NCBI RefSeq assembly: GCF_000981765.1
Contig: NZ_CP010975.1
Location: 1,612,001-1,676,000 of the forward strand
Direction of reading: 5' to 3'
Origin: Kangiella geojedonensis
GTDB lineage: Bacteria; Pseudomonadota; Gammaproteobacteria; Enterobacterales; Kangiellaceae
DNA length: 64,000 bases
Part shown: one piece after another, positions 28,396-37,945 of the stretch
Layout: every line of letters starts with the position of its first letter
Position numbering within the stretch: position 1 is the first letter of the stretch
Notes under the pieces: generated by a model
Database searches by the model: none
What the model was told of the DNA's origin: nothing
Seen by the model: the letters and a program-made list of their open reading frames with translations, nothing else
Made by a program: the position numbers and the translations under genes

Positions 28396-28674
28396 ATGAC
28401 TCAACAAGCTCCCGATAACTCTGCTCGTATCGAAAAAATGAATCAATTGATCGCTGATGCCTTACAGCCTGAACAGTTAGAAATCATCGATGACAGTCAT
28501 AAACACATAGGCCACGCAGGCGCCAAAGGCGGCCTTGGTCACTTCACTGTCGTTATTAAAAGTGACGCCCTAGAAGGTAAGCGTATGATTCAACAGCACC
28601 GCATGATTTACGACGCACTCGGCGACATGATGCAGACCGATATTCATGCGCTAGCGATTAAGGTAATAAAGTAG
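28396..28674 (+). CDS. bolA: BolA family protein
   Basis: A 92-residue BolA-domain protein with the signature DDSHKHIGHAG at about 37-47, and HRMIYDALGDMM and IHALAIK near the end. BolA proteins act with monothiol glutaredoxins in iron-sulfur handling and influence morphology and motility. It follows yciI after 11 bases and precedes the unknown TTG-start gene after 6 bases. Confidence 0.92.
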   Translation: MTQQAPDNSARIEKMNQLIADALQPEQLEIIDDSHKHIGHAGAKGGLGHFTVVIKSDALEGKRMIQQHRMIYDALGDMMQTDIHALAIKVIK

Positions 28675-28680
28675 GTTTAA

Positions 28681-29382
28681 TTGAAACAACAAACCCTACA
28701 GATTGTACTTTTAGGCTTTTTTATAACAGCCCTAGCACTTGTGGCCTTTTATTTTGCAAAGCAACCTCACAATGTAGAAAAAAACCAACCGAATATCAAA
28801 GCTGTATTTATAGCAAAACATATGAGTACAAATTTTTATCAAAAATACGAAGGCTCATATGATGAAAAAGAGGAAAATTTTGATAAAGTCTTACCATTAT
28901 TTCAATACAAAGGCTCACTCATTAAGCGAATTGAACACTCTAATAGCTGCGGGATACAAGAGTCTCGTTTCTTTAACAAAATACATTTAGGTGGTACTGA
29001 ACAAAAACTTTACAATGTTTATACTCTAGGTGGGGAGTGGTGCGAACCATATTACCAGTCAAAAAAGGCTTTAGTAGAAGTCTTGAAAGATAAAGATGGC
29101 TGGCTTTTAGAAGCATACTTCACGGTAGAGAAAGACTCCATGGGAGAGCTGTTCATTGCTGATTTCACATTTGGCGAAGTGGCTGGGGTAAACCTAGACT
29201 CTCTCAAAACTTATCTTCTGGAGCCATATTACTTGGCTGATGAAAATGAAATTAGCCCGTTCCAGTTAAAGGAAAGCTTAGAGACTGGAGATATTGTAAA
29301 GGCTAATGGAAGAGTCTTTCTCAAAAAATCGGTATATATAAAAGAGCTGCAATCAGCTATCAGCGCCCAACAAAAGAATTGA
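28681..29382 (+). CDS. Unknown membrane-anchored protein
   Basis: I do not recognise this 233-residue protein. It starts with TTG 6 bases after bolA. Residues 7-26 form one hydrophobic segment (IVLLGFFITALALVAFYFA), which would anchor a mostly periplasmic domain rich in E, K, Y and F. Two cysteines at about 90 and 121 (SCGIQ, EWCEPYY) could form a disulfide. The base composition is visibly more AT-rich than that of its bolA neighbour. The 3' end meets convergent nlpD after only 2 bases. No domain family is evident to me. Confidence 0.65.
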   Translation: MKQQTLQIVLLGFFITALALVAFYFAKQPHNVEKNQPNIKAVFIAKHMSTNFYQKYEGSYDEKEENFDKVLPLFQYKGSLIKRIEHSNSCGIQESRFFNKIHLGGTEQKLYNVYTLGGEWCEPYYQSKKALVEVLKDKDGWLLEAYFTVEKDSMGELFIADFTFGEVAGVNLDSLKTYLLEPYYLADENEISPFQLKESLETGDIVKANGRVFLKKSVYIKELQSAISAQQKN

Positions 29383-29384
29383 GC

Positions 29385-30401
29385 TTACCTCTTAGGCAGG
29401 TATCTCAACGGATCAACTGGCTTACCTTTGAAGCGGATTTCGAAGTGGAGTTTTGGGATATCTGAATCTGTATTACCAATTTCAGCAATTTTCTGCCCAG
29501 CTTTGATGATTTCGTTTTCTTTTACTAATAAGCGCTTGTTGTGCGCATAAGCACTAATAAAATCATTGTTGTGCTTGACGATAATTAAGTTTCCATAGCC
29601 TCGCAAACCTCGCCCTGAGTAAACCACGAGACCGGGAGCTGCAGCCCTGACGGGTTCTCCCATATTACCGGCAATATCAATACCACGAGAGCCTTTTACG
29701 CCAGTGAACCGAGTAATAACCTTACCCATATTTGGCCACATCCAATACTTCACAGGTCTACTGGTATAGCTACTAGTCGTTGCAGGTTTGGCTTTTGGTT
29801 TCTTTTTTACAGGCTCAGCTTTCTTTGGGGTCGAAATGGTCTTCTTTGGCTTTGGCGTATTCTTTGCAGTGCTAGAGCTGGTATTAGTCGTTGGTTTATT
29901 ATTAGGTTTGTTAGTACTTGTTACTGTCGGTCGCTCTACGGTGGTTACAGCCGTTCGGCTAACTTCTTGTACGCCACGGCGACTACTGACGACAGTGTTT
30001 GATGAGTTGTCGTTTTTTGCGATCTGCGAGGTATCCACTTGGCGATCGCTTTCGTATTGACGCGCTTTTTCAAGATCGAGTTTTTGGCCTGGGTAGATAG
30101 TGTAAGTAGCATCTATATTATTGGCTTCGGCTAACGTTTTGTAATCAAAGCCATACCGAAAAGCAATCGAATAAAGCGTATCTGCGGGCTTAACGATATA
30201 GAATTGTTGGCTGTTATCGACCTCGGTTGGAGGGTAAAAGCTATGGAGCTTGGCACCTTCGCCCGTCGCCTCTCGCTCTTCTACGGGCGCTAAACGAGGG
30301 TTACCGCACCCTTGCAATAAATACAGACCTAAAACAATCGCCACAATCCACAAGGACCGCACCGCCGAACGCTTTAAAATGTCTTTGGTCTCTTTTTGCA
30401 T
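29385..30401 (-). CDS. nlpD: Lipoprotein NlpD, amidase activator
   Basis: A 338-residue outer-membrane lipoprotein. A hydrophobic leader and lipobox LLQGC (about 28-32), a LysM domain (YIVKPADTLYSIAFRYG, about 67-112), a low-complexity T/P/K/S linker (about 125-215), and a C-terminal LytM/M23 domain (220-338) ending HFEIRFKGKPVDPLRYLP. The LytM domain reads SRGIDIAG where an active peptidase has histidine, so it is catalytically dead, like E. coli NlpD, which activates AmiC during septal splitting. In most gammaproteobacteria rpoS follows nlpD; here an unrelated convergent gene abuts it. Confidence 0.93.
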   Translation of the reverse strand: MQKETKDILKRSAVRSLWIVAIVLGLYLLQGCGNPRLAPVEEREATGEGAKLHSFYPPTEVDNSQQFYIVKPADTLYSIAFRYGFDYKTLAEANNIDATYTIYPGQKLDLEKARQYESDRQVDTSQIAKNDNSSNTVVSSRRGVQEVSRTAVTTVERPTVTSTNKPNNKPTTNTSSSTAKNTPKPKKTISTPKKAEPVKKKPKAKPATTSSYTSRPVKYWMWPNMGKVITRFTGVKGSRGIDIAGNMGEPVRAAAPGLVVYSGRGLRGYGNLIIVKHNNDFISAYAHNKRLLVKENEIIKAGQKIAEIGNTDSDIPKLHFEIRFKGKPVDPLRYLPKR

Positions 30402-30469
30402 TTACGAGCTAATCCCTACGCAGAAGTTATTGTAAACTCAAGATATTGAAAGTTAAGGGTTATTTGCCA

Positions 30470-31057
30470 TTAGTTTGAGACAGTATAAATAATATAGGCT
30501 AAAACACCTAATATCAGCACGCCCCAACCGATCCACTCTACATATTGACGCAATTTATGCTCCATTTGTTCCCCACCCCACTTCACTAATCCTCCAATAA
30601 GGAAGAATTGAGCACTTCGTGCAATGATAGAAGCAATCAGAAAAGGAACAAATGCCATCCCCAGCGCACCAGCGGTTAAGGTGAACATTTTATAGGGTAC
30701 TGGTGAAAACCCAGCCACCAACACAACCCAGACTCCATATTCCGCAAACCAATCTAAGGCGCGGTTATAGGTACTTTCATAGCCCAGCTCGATAATCCAG
30801 GGCAGAACCCAAGACTCAAACGCAAAGGCACCGATGATGTAAGCAACAACACCACCTAGCACTGAGGTGGTAGCTGCGATAAAAGCAAGCCATAAAGCTC
30901 TATTTGGTTTAGCCAGCGCCATTGGCGCTAACATTACTGCGGTAGGAATTGGAAAGAAAATGGACTCGATGAAACTAATAAAACCCAAAATATAAACAGC
31001 ATACTGATGACGCGCCCAACGCAGGCAAGCATCATACATTTTGGTAAAAATTTTCAT
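30470..31057 (-). CDS. yqaA: YqaA family inner-membrane protein (VTT/DedA-like)
   Basis: A 195-residue membrane protein with several hydrophobic helices. It carries the VTT-domain features SFIESIFFPIPTAVMLAP (about 28-45) and VLVAGFSPVPYKMFTLTAG (about 115-133), the re-entrant loops of DedA-like scramblase or transporter proteins. In Pseudomonas the same gene lies between pcm and nlpD. The exact function is unknown. The start overlaps the pcm stop by 4 bases. Confidence 0.85.
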   Translation of the reverse strand: MKIFTKMYDACLRWARHQYAVYILGFISFIESIFFPIPTAVMLAPMALAKPNRALWLAFIAATTSVLGGVVAYIIGAFAFESWVLPWIIELGYESTYNRALDWFAEYGVWVVLVAGFSPVPYKMFTLTAGALGMAFVPFLIASIIARSAQFFLIGGLVKWGGEQMEHKLRQYVEWIGWGVLILGVLAYIIYTVSN

Positions 31058-31722
31058 CGAGCAACACCGCTGACTAAAGGCACAAATTTCACTTTTTCGA
31101 TAAAGGTTTCTTCTATCTTAGCGCCCTTACGCTGAACCAGAATTAAATCTTGAGAAGATTCAGTCGATCCGACTGGAATCATCATACGACCACCGTCAGC
31201 AAGTTGGCTGACTAACCGCTCAGGAATACTCGGCGGCGCTGCAGTGACGATAATCCCATCAAATGGTGCATATTGATGCCAGCCATTGAATCCATCAGCA
31301 AATAAGTATTGGATATTATGTTGACCGATGCCAGTTAAGGTTTTGCGAGCCTGCATGTGTAGCGCCCGAATACGCTCTACGGTAAAAACCGTTTTAGCGA
31401 CCTTGCCTAGAATAGAGGTTTGGTAACCACAACCTGTGCCGATTTCCAGCACCTTATTCATACTCCCCGTTTCCATCAGCATTTCGGTCATTCGTGCGAC
31501 GATATAAGGTTGTGAGATAGTTTGCCCCATACCAATAGGAAGCGCCGTATCTTCGTAGGCTCTGTGCGATAAACCTTCGTCAATAAACAGGTGTCGAGGC
31601 GTTAACCCTATGATTTTTAATAGTTCTTCGTTCTTAATGCCTTCGGCTCTTAACCGCTCCACAAGGCGTGTGCGCGTCCGCGCAGATGTCATGCCAGTTC
31701 CCGAAATGTGTGTTGCATTCAT
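31054..31722 (-). CDS. pcm: Protein-L-isoaspartate O-methyltransferase
   Basis: A 222-residue SAM-dependent repair enzyme for isoaspartyl residues. Features: GQTISQPYIVARMTEML (near 68-84), the SAM loop LEIGTGCGYQT (near 94-104), and GIIVTAAPPSIPERLVSQL. It is downstream of surE and upstream of yqaA in a closely spaced minus-strand series, the usual arrangement. Confidence 0.95.
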   Translation of the reverse strand: MNATHISGTGMTSARTRTRLVERLRAEGIKNEELLKIIGLTPRHLFIDEGLSHRAYEDTALPIGMGQTISQPYIVARMTEMLMETGSMNKVLEIGTGCGYQTSILGKVAKTVFTVERIRALHMQARKTLTGIGQHNIQYLFADGFNGWHQYAPFDGIIVTAAPPSIPERLVSQLADGGRMMIPVGSTESSQDLILVQRKGAKIEETFIEKVKFVPLVSGVAR

Positions 31723-31738
31723 ATATTTATTATCTGTA

Positions 31739-32500
31739 TTAGTTATCGATAGTTTTTAAAAAACCTTCAAGCTCGTCAAAACTATTGTAAGCCGTTAAAT
31801 CAACATTAATTGGCGTTACCGAAACGTAGCCATTTAAAACCGCATGAAAATCAGTACCTTCCCCCACGTCTTGGCCTTCAGGCAGCGGTCCTAACCAATA
31901 AATCGGACGACCTTTTGGATCTTTATCGGGAATTATAGTATCAGCACGGTGACGATTTCCCAAGCGCGTTAATTTAATTCCTTTCAATTCGTCGTAAGGT
32001 ACATCAGGAACATTAATATTTAAGACACGATTTTGCTCCATTGGGTGTGTCTCTAAGCCTTTGATAATGTTCACCGCAACTTTGGCTGCTGTTACATAGT
32101 GTTCACAATTATGCCCCACCAAAGACACGGCTACTGCAGGATAGCCCAGTGCGCGCCCTTCCATCGCGGCGGCGACAGTCCCTGAATACAAAGTATCATC
32201 GCCAAGATTGGCACCCGTATTAATCCCAGCAACCACCATATCTGGTGGCTCAGGCATAAGCTGATGCGTTCCTAAATGCACACAATCCGTCGGTGTACCT
32301 GTCACTGAGTAAAACCCACGTTCTGTTTCATTAACTCGTATCGGCTTGTCTAAAGTCAATGAATTACTGGCACCACTACGGTTTCTATCGGGCGCCACCG
32401 TGGTAACCTCCGCAATCTTTGACAAGTGGTCGAAAAGCGTACTTATTCCAGGTGCGAAGTGTCCATCATCGTTACTTAATAATATTTTCATACGACTCAT
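31739..32500 (-). CDS. surE: 5'/3'-nucleotidase SurE
   Basis: A 253-residue metal-dependent nucleotidase. The DD metal site is in [12 protein letters not shown] (7-18), with the N in NSLTLDKP, and the family stretch [17 protein letters not shown]. Two ATGs three codons apart are possible starts (MSRMKILL). It lies 16 bases after truD. Confidence 0.95.
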   Translation of the reverse strand: MSRMKILLSNDDGHFAPGISTLFDHLSKIAEVTTVAPDRNRSGASNSLTLDKPIRVNETERGFYSVTGTPTDCVHLGTHQLMPEPPDMVVAGINTGANLGDDTLYSGTVAAAMEGRALGYPAVAVSLVGHNCEHYVTAAKVAVNIIKGLETHPMEQNRVLNINVPDVPYDELKGIKLTRLGNRHRADTIIPDKDPKGRPIYWLGPLPEGQDVGEGTDFHAVLNGYVSVTPINVDLTAYNSFDELEGFLKTIDN

Positions 32501-32516
32501 TTAGTAATTTATGCAT

Positions 32517-33584
32517 TTAAGGCGTCTTAGTCTCAACCAGCGAAACAATCTCTCGCAAAAAGCTGGTCGCAAAAGCACCTTTTGGTAAATCAAAAGATAA
32601 GGTTAACTCAGTGTCATTATGCCAGTTTGAAGTGACATTTTGAGGAAAACACAGCAAGGCTCTTCGTTCCTCATTAAACCGCTTATTAGCCAACTTCTCA
32701 ATCAAGACCTGATACTTAGCCAAGCAATCGGACTCAAAGGTTAGCGCTTTATTCATAGGTTGCGGTCTTGAGCCAGCTAAAGGCGCTGTTAGCAAGATGT
32801 CATTGTCCGTATAGCGTGACTGCTCAGCGTCTAAGTCTTCAACCACAAAGCCTTTTTCTGAACCACTAAGCATGACAAAATCACCATCCAATAATGTAGC
32901 AGATAAGCCTTTGCTAATACGCTCTGATACCACATGGTTATATAAGAATGAACGAACTGCCGAGAACAATAAGCCCTGTAAGTTACGGTTTTTCAGCCTT
33001 TTATTCTTCATTAGCAAATCAATACCTCGAGTGAGGTTAGCTCCATCTCTGCCAAATCGTTGTTCACCGAAATAGTTGGGAAAACCCTCTGAAATGACGT
33101 TATCTAATCGCTTTTGAAAACTCTCCTTGTCTGCGTCGAGATCGCGCAGTCTGATATCAAAGTGGTTGAACTTAACAGCACCAATTCGTAGCTTTTTATC
33201 ATGACGCCTAGAGTCTAGAACCGTTACTTCATCATCATTAAACTCGGACCAATTGATTTCTCTCAATAGCGGCAGTTGTACGCTGAACCACTGACGTGCA
33301 ATGGCAAAACGATCTTTTTTGCCGGCATAGCCAATATCCGTCGGTTTCACCTCAGCAAAGCGCATCAGTTTTTGCACCACGATATCGGTATTAATGTTTT
33401 GCTTTTCGATATACAGGAAATGATGAGCACCTTCACCCGAAAGTTCGAAGCGTAAGTGCTCTTCTACCACAAAGTCACTCATCTTAGACTTGAAACGAGC
33501 AGTTGATAATGGTTTTCCGTGTAAGCGGCTCCATTCGTAACACTCAATGGCAGAGATGTCTGTTTCGTTTGTAAGGCTTATCAT
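32517..33584 (-). CDS. truD: tRNA pseudouridine(13) synthase TruD
   Basis: A 355-residue pseudouridine synthase modifying U13 in tRNA-Glu. The catalytic aspartate is in [17 protein letters not shown], and the conserved [12 protein letters not shown] lies further on. I placed the start at the ATG overlapping the ispF stop (ATGA), giving [10 protein letters not shown] start 7 codons upstream is open but would overlap ispF by 25 bases. Order ispF-truD-surE-pcm is conserved in gammaproteobacteria. Confidence 0.94.
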   Translation of the reverse strand: MISLTNETDISAIECYEWSRLHGKPLSTARFKSKMSDFVVEEHLRFELSGEGAHHFLYIEKQNINTDIVVQKLMRFAEVKPTDIGYAGKKDRFAIARQWFSVQLPLLREINWSEFNDDEVTVLDSRRHDKKLRIGAVKFNHFDIRLRDLDADKESFQKRLDNVISEGFPNYFGEQRFGRDGANLTRGIDLLMKNKRLKNRNLQGLLFSAVRSFLYNHVVSERISKGLSATLLDGDFVMLSGSEKGFVVEDLDAEQSRYTDNDILLTAPLAGSRPQPMNKALTFESDCLAKYQVLIEKLANKRFNEERRALLCFPQNVTSNWHNDTELTLSFDLPKGAFATSFLREIVSLVETKTP

Positions 33585-34060
33585 GAGGCTTGCTGCAAGA
33601 GGCATACCGCATGAACCGCAATACCTTCCTTCCGACCGACAAAGCCCAGCTTTTCAGTAGTGGTCGCTTTGACATTGACTTGAGAAAAGTCTGCATCACA
33701 CACCGCGCATAAAACACCGCGCATGCCTTCTATCTTGTTCGCCATTTTTGGTCCCTGCGCAACAATAGTGACATCGAGATTGCCCAGCTGATAACCTTGC
33801 TCGACAACCAGTTTCATCACGGACTTAAGAAGCTCTTTACTATCCGCCCCAGCAAATTCGTCACTGGTATCTGGAAAATGATGTCCAATATCACCCTTTG
33901 CAATAGCACCGAGCAACGCATCGCAAACAGCATGAAGGACAACATCGCCATCAGAGTGAGCTAACAAGCCTTGCTCACCCTCAAATAATACACCGCCTAA
34001 GATTAACGGCTTATCACCACCAAACTTATGGACATCGTAACCGTGACCGATTCGAAACAT
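33581..34060 (-). CDS. ispF: 2-C-methyl-D-erythritol 2,4-cyclodiphosphate synthase
   Basis: A 159-residue enzyme of the MEP isoprenoid pathway. Zinc ligands are D8 and H10 in GHGYDVHKF, and the [18 protein letters not shown] segment (35-52) carries the third. IspF is normally directly downstream of ispD; here a 7-kb his operon lies between them. The start is 20 bases after the hisD stop in the same direction, so at least part of its transcription may come from the his operon. Confidence 0.96.
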   Translation of the reverse strand: MFRIGHGYDVHKFGGDKPLILGGVLFEGEQGLLAHSDGDVVLHAVCDALLGAIAKGDIGHHFPDTSDEFAGADSKELLKSVMKLVVEQGYQLGNLDVTIVAQGPKMANKIEGMRGVLCAVCDADFSQVNVKATTTEKLGFVGRKEGIAVHAVCLLQQAS

Positions 34061-34080
34061 AGTAAAACCCAGTTATTCAA

Positions 34081-35304
34081 TTAACTCGATCTTACCGCCA
34101 TACTCTTCTGATGCCAAACCAATTGCTCCGCTTCAGCAATTTTCTCGCCCATGGCCGATAATTTCTTCCTGCCTTCCTCGTGTACAGCCTGTACCGACTG
34201 AACCTTGAGAAAGCTCAATACGCTCAACCCACTAGAACGATTCGCAGTACCCATGGTTGGCAGTGTGTGATTAGGTCCAGAACAGTAATCACCATAAGCA
34301 ACCGCACTATTCTCACCAACAAATAATGACCCAAAGTTTGACAGTAAATCCTGGTCAACCCGCTGATCGGCTAAGAGTAAGTGTTCAGGGGCATACTGAT
34401 TACTGAAGTCGATTGCTTGCTCAACCGAATCAGCTTCAAGCAATATAATTTGCTTATCGTCGAGGAGTTTAGACAGCTCATCAGTAGCTCTTAATAACTT
34501 TTCCACTCCACTCAATAAATCCAAGCTGTCACTGACCAACAAACTTTGCGCTTGTGGGTCATGCTCCGCTTGAGCTGCCATATCGGCAATGACCCAATCT
34601 TGATTAACACTTTCATCAGCAAGTATAAGGAGTTCGCTAGGACCTGCCGCTGCATCAATCTGTATCTTCTGGTTTAACAACTGCTTAGCAGCGTTAACAT
34701 ACTGATTTCCTGGGCCAACCACCATTTGCACCGGCTCGAGGTCTTGGTAACCATAAGCCAGAGCACCAATTGCTTGTGCGCCACCGAGTTTTAGGAAAGC
34801 CGTCGCGCCAGCCAAGCTAGCCGCGGCTAAAATCGCAGGGTGATCAGAAGGTGAGCAAGCAATACGCTCACGACACCCTGCAAGTTTAGCCGGTATCAGC
34901 GTCATTAAAGCTGTAGAAATAAGTGGGAAGCGCCCCCCTGGAATATAAGCTCCAATACGCTCGATCGCTTGGTAGCGAAAACCAAATTCGCCACAGTCAT
35001 CGACATAGGTGCTATCGACCAATTTATCCCGCTGGAATTGCGCAAAGGTTTCAATGCGACTAGCCGCCGCGACGATTGCTTCCAGCAACTCAGGCTCTAA
35101 CCCATAATTGTCCGGTGATTTCAGTTCAATCCACTCTGGACTAAAGCCATCAAATTGTTGACTAAAAGCCTCAACCGCCGCATCACCTTGTGACTGAATC
35201 TGCTTCAGTAACTCACTGACCTTAGAAGCAGCATCACTGTGGCTGTTACTGCTCTCGCGTTGCCATGATTGGCAGTGCAAAATAGTCGAATTGTTAACCT
35301 GCAT
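34081..35304 (-). CDS. hisD: Histidinol dehydrogenase
   Basis: A 407-residue zinc enzyme that oxidises histidinol to histidine in two NAD-dependent steps. Visible: GAYIPGGRFPLISTALM near 118, VVGPGNQYVNAAKQLL near 195, the GPSELLILAD segment near 220, the AEHDPQAQ zinc region and the GPNHTLPTMGTA segment near 345. It is somewhat shorter than E. coli HisD (434), mainly at the termini. It is the last gene of the his operon, although hisD is second in enteric operons; it overlaps hisA-IE by 11 bases. Confidence 0.95.
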   Translation of the reverse strand: MQVNNSTILHCQSWQRESSNSHSDAASKVSELLKQIQSQGDAAVEAFSQQFDGFSPEWIELKSPDNYGLEPELLEAIVAAASRIETFAQFQRDKLVDSTYVDDCGEFGFRYQAIERIGAYIPGGRFPLISTALMTLIPAKLAGCRERIACSPSDHPAILAAASLAGATAFLKLGGAQAIGALAYGYQDLEPVQMVVGPGNQYVNAAKQLLNQKIQIDAAAGPSELLILADESVNQDWVIADMAAQAEHDPQAQSLLVSDSLDLLSGVEKLLRATDELSKLLDDKQIILLEADSVEQAIDFSNQYAPEHLLLADQRVDQDLLSNFGSLFVGENSAVAYGDYCSGPNHTLPTMGTANRSSGLSVLSFLKVQSVQAVHEEGRKKLSAMGEKIAEAEQLVWHQKSMAVRSS

Positions 35305-36544
35305 TTCGAGCTCCTAACTCACTGATGATTTCTTTGGCTGAAACGCCTTTCGCTTTAGCATTGACTAGCGCAAAGAAAATTAAGTCTGCTGCTTCCCAGC
35401 GAACTTCATCGTTATCTTGCGCCTCTATTAATTCCTGACACTCTTCATTCAGTTTCTCAACTTGCAGTGCTTCACTTGCAAAGAGTTTTTGTGTGAACGA
35501 CTGAACGTTAACACCTTTTGATAAATCTTCTAATCGTTGCTCAAAAACGCGATCTAACGTATCTAGCGTGAACTCACGACTTTGTGTCGCAAAGCAACTG
35601 TAGCGCTCGAAGTGGCAGGCATTTCCCTGCTGTTTCACCTTAAATAATAAAGTATCGCCATCGCAATCATAATCGATGTTGACTAGTTTTTGCGTATTGC
35701 CACTGGTCAAGCCCTTTTGCCACAGCTCTTGACGCGAGCGACTATAATACACACCAGCCTTTTTATTGATGGCTTCTTGCAAAGACTCTTTTGTCGAATA
35801 AGCCAACATTAATACTTGTCCCGTTTCAGCGTCCTGTACGATGGTTGGCATCAATGGCGCTTTTTCGAAATCGACACAGCTCATTAACGCATCATCTAAT
35901 TTTAAGCGTCCGGTATACACAGACATCCCAATTTGGCTATTCGAACCCAGTTTATTGATAAACTGAATATCTTCTAACGTTGTAATGCCACCAGCGACGG
36001 TCACGGGAATTTTAGAGGTTTTAACGACTTCTTTAATTCTTGCTTCGTCAATGCCACCCAACATGCCTTCTTTTTGCACTTGTGTGTACAAGAACTCTGA
36101 ACAATTACCCTGAATCTCTTCAATCAAATCCAATACTTTTAAGGTATCGGTTGACTGCCAGCCGTGTGTAACCCAATCATCGCCTTTGGCATCAATCGCA
36201 AAAATCAGCTGCGAACTCGGTAGTTTTTTCACAAAATCCGAACGACACGAGGTTCCTAGAATGACTTTCTTTGCACCCGCTGACAAATACTCTCGTGCTG
36301 TATCATAGTCACGAATACCACCACCTACACGACATGGGTACTTTTTGATTAATTGCTTAATTAGCTCTTTATTGCTTCCACGCCCAAGCGCTGCGTCTAA
36401 GTCAATAATCGCCACTTCACCATAAAGACTGAAGCGCTCTAATAAGCCAAAGACATCTTCGTCTTCAACAATCTTTCTGTCAGGATTACCCTGCTCTAAC
36501 TGAACTGCTTTACCGTCTAATAAATCAATACTGGGAATTAACAT
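35294..36544 (-). CDS. hisAIE: Trifunctional HisA-HisI-HisE fusion
   Basis: A 416-residue single reading frame joining three histidine enzymes. Residues 1-222 are the HisA barrel (ProFAR isomerase): D7 in IPSIDLLDGKAV, the VGGGIRD phosphate loop (73-79), IFAIDAKGDDW (114-124) and the VAGGITTLEDI loop (183-193). Residues about 232-320 are HisI (PRA-CH, phosphoribosyl-AMP cyclohydrolase): MLAYSTKE, WQKGLTSGN, DYDCDGDTLL and GNACHFERYSCF with the zinc cysteines. Residues about 330-416 are HisE (PRA-PH, phosphoribosyl-ATP pyrophosphatase): KLNEECQELIEA and EAADLIFFALV. HisI-HisE fusions are common. HisA fused in front is unusual, and joins consecutive steps E-I-A in one chain. The linkers are short and the frame is unbroken. 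Confidence 0.93.
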   Translation of the reverse strand: MLIPSIDLLDGKAVQLEQGNPDRKIVEDEDVFGLLERFSLYGEVAIIDLDAALGRGSNKELIKQLIKKYPCRVGGGIRDYDTAREYLSAGAKKVILGTSCRSDFVKKLPSSQLIFAIDAKGDDWVTHGWQSTDTLKVLDLIEEIQGNCSEFLYTQVQKEGMLGGIDEARIKEVVKTSKIPVTVAGGITTLEDIQFINKLGSNSQIGMSVYTGRLKLDDALMSCVDFEKAPLMPTIVQDAETGQVLMLAYSTKESLQEAINKKAGVYYSRSRQELWQKGLTSGNTQKLVNIDYDCDGDTLLFKVKQQGNACHFERYSCFATQSREFTLDTLDRVFEQRLEDLSKGVNVQSFTQKLFASEALQVEKLNEECQELIEAQDNDEVRWEAADLIFFALVNAKAKGVSAKEIISELGARNAG

Positions 36545-36563
36545 TTAAAACTCCTGATCTCGC

Positions 36564-37346
36564 TTAGCGAGTTAAAATTTGTTGTTGCTTAAGGGCTTTC
36601 TTAACGTCTTGCACGCTATACTCACCACGGTGGAACATGCCCGCAGCTAAAGCTGCATCACTGCCTGCTAAAAACGTATCCACAAAGTGTTGTTCGTTAG
36701 ACGCACCGCCTGAAGCAATAACTTGAATATTGCGCTCTTTTGCCACTCGTGACATCAACTCATTATCGAAACCAATTCCCGTGCCATCGCGATGCATAGC
36801 CGTTAATAATATTTCGCCAGCACCACGCTCTTCCACTTCCTTGAACCAACCAAAAGCATCAACCTCTGTTCTGACGTGACCACCACTAACATAGACAGCA
36901 TAGTCATCGGTTTCATCTTTGTTGACGTCGATGGCAACCACCACACACTGCGAGCCAAAACCTTCAGCAATCTGATTAATCAGCTGGGGATTTTTAACCG
37001 CCGCCGAGTTTAGCGCCACCTTATCTGCGCCCGCACTTAAAAACTGCTCAACATCTGCATAGCTGTTTAAGCCACCACCGACCGTAAACGGAATCGATAG
37101 GTTTTGCGCCACTCGCCTTACGGTATCTAAAGCGTTAGCTCTATTTTCCAGGGTCGCCTTAATATCTAGAAAGACAATTTCGTCAGCACCCTGCTCTTGA
37201 TAGCGCAATGCTAACTCAACAGGATCGCCCATATCGGTCAACCCCTTAAAATTAACGCCTTTAACTACTCGTCCATTCGCCACATCAAGACAAACTATGA
37301 CTCGTGGGATTAAGCCATTATTGACACTTTCTAATAGCTCAGACAT
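36564..37346 (-). CDS. hisF: Imidazole glycerol phosphate synthase, cyclase subunit
   Basis: A 260-residue TIM-barrel subunit that uses ammonia from HisH to form imidazole glycerol phosphate and AICAR. The catalytic aspartates lie in VIVCLDVANGRVVKG (near residue 20) and VVVAIDVNKDE, with the phosphate loops VGGGLNS and ASGGASN. An N-terminal lead of about 12 residues precedes the usual start. I kept the ATG at 37346 because GAGGAGG lies 10 bases before it. It overlaps hisH by 16 bases. Confidence 0.95.
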   Translation of the reverse strand: MSELLESVNNGLIPRVIVCLDVANGRVVKGVNFKGLTDMGDPVELALRYQEQGADEIVFLDIKATLENRANALDTVRRVAQNLSIPFTVGGGLNSYADVEQFLSAGADKVALNSAAVKNPQLINQIAEGFGSQCVVVAIDVNKDETDDYAVYVSGGHVRTEVDAFGWFKEVEERGAGEILLTAMHRDGTGIGFDNELMSRVAKERNIQVIASGGASNEQHFVDTFLAGSDAALAAGMFHRGEYSVQDVKKALKQQQILTR

Positions 37347-37945
37347 TGTTTAATGACCTCCTCGCCGACATCGCCCGACTTTTCAGGGTGGAACTGAACT
37401 GCCCAAGCATTACCTTGATTGATCGCAGCGATAAACTGTTCTCCGTAAGTGACTGTAGCGGCTGTTACATCTGACTGCTTCACGCCATAACTATTGACAA
37501 AATAAACAATTTTTTCGTTTAAACCCTCATCGTCAGAACTTAGTTTTGACCACCCCACCATAGGCTGCTTAGGGCTGTTTAAGCGTTCAACCTTACCTTC
37601 AAATATTCCTAATCCCGCTACACCAGGATCCTCTTCAGATTGCTTAAACAAGACTTGCAAACCAACACAAATTCCTAAGAATGGCTTATCCGCCACAATC
37701 CAGTCCTTTATGGTTTCATCTAATCCCGTTGCTACTAACTGCTTCATCACCTGTCCAAATCGGCCTTGTCCTGGAACGACTAAAGCATCAACCGATTGAT
37801 GGTTTATATCGTCAGGTTGATTAACTTGAACCGTTGAAAAACCAATACGTTTTAAGCAGGCATATAAACTAAACAAGTTCCCCGCCTTGGTATTTACAAC
37901 ACCAACCGTCATGGGCGCTGTTACTCGACTTGACGCTGTGTTCAT
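37331..37945 (-). CDS. hisH: Imidazole glycerol phosphate synthase, glutaminase subunit
   Basis: A 204-residue class I glutamine amidotransferase supplying ammonia to HisF. The nucleophile cysteine is in FLGICVGLQVLF, the histidine-glutamate pair is in AVQFHPEKSGD and the oxyanion segment is PGQGRFGQVM. It starts inside the last codons of hisB (4-base overlap) and overlaps hisF. Confidence 0.95.
   Translation of the reverse strand: MNTASSRVTAPMTVGVVNTKAGNLFSLYACLKRIGFSTVQVNQPDDINHQSVDALVVPGQGRFGQVMKQLVATGLDETIKDWIVADKPFLGICVGLQVLFKQSEEDPGVAGLGIFEGKVERLNSPKQPMVGWSKLSSDDEGLNEKIVYFVNSYGVKQSDVTAATVTYGEQFIAAINQGNAWAVQFHPEKSGDVGEEVIKQCLSY

Noticed and set aside
29385-30401. NlpD as an active M23 endopeptidase
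   Set aside because: The LytM domain reads SRGIDIAG where active enzymes have the zinc-binding histidine, so it should be an activator only.
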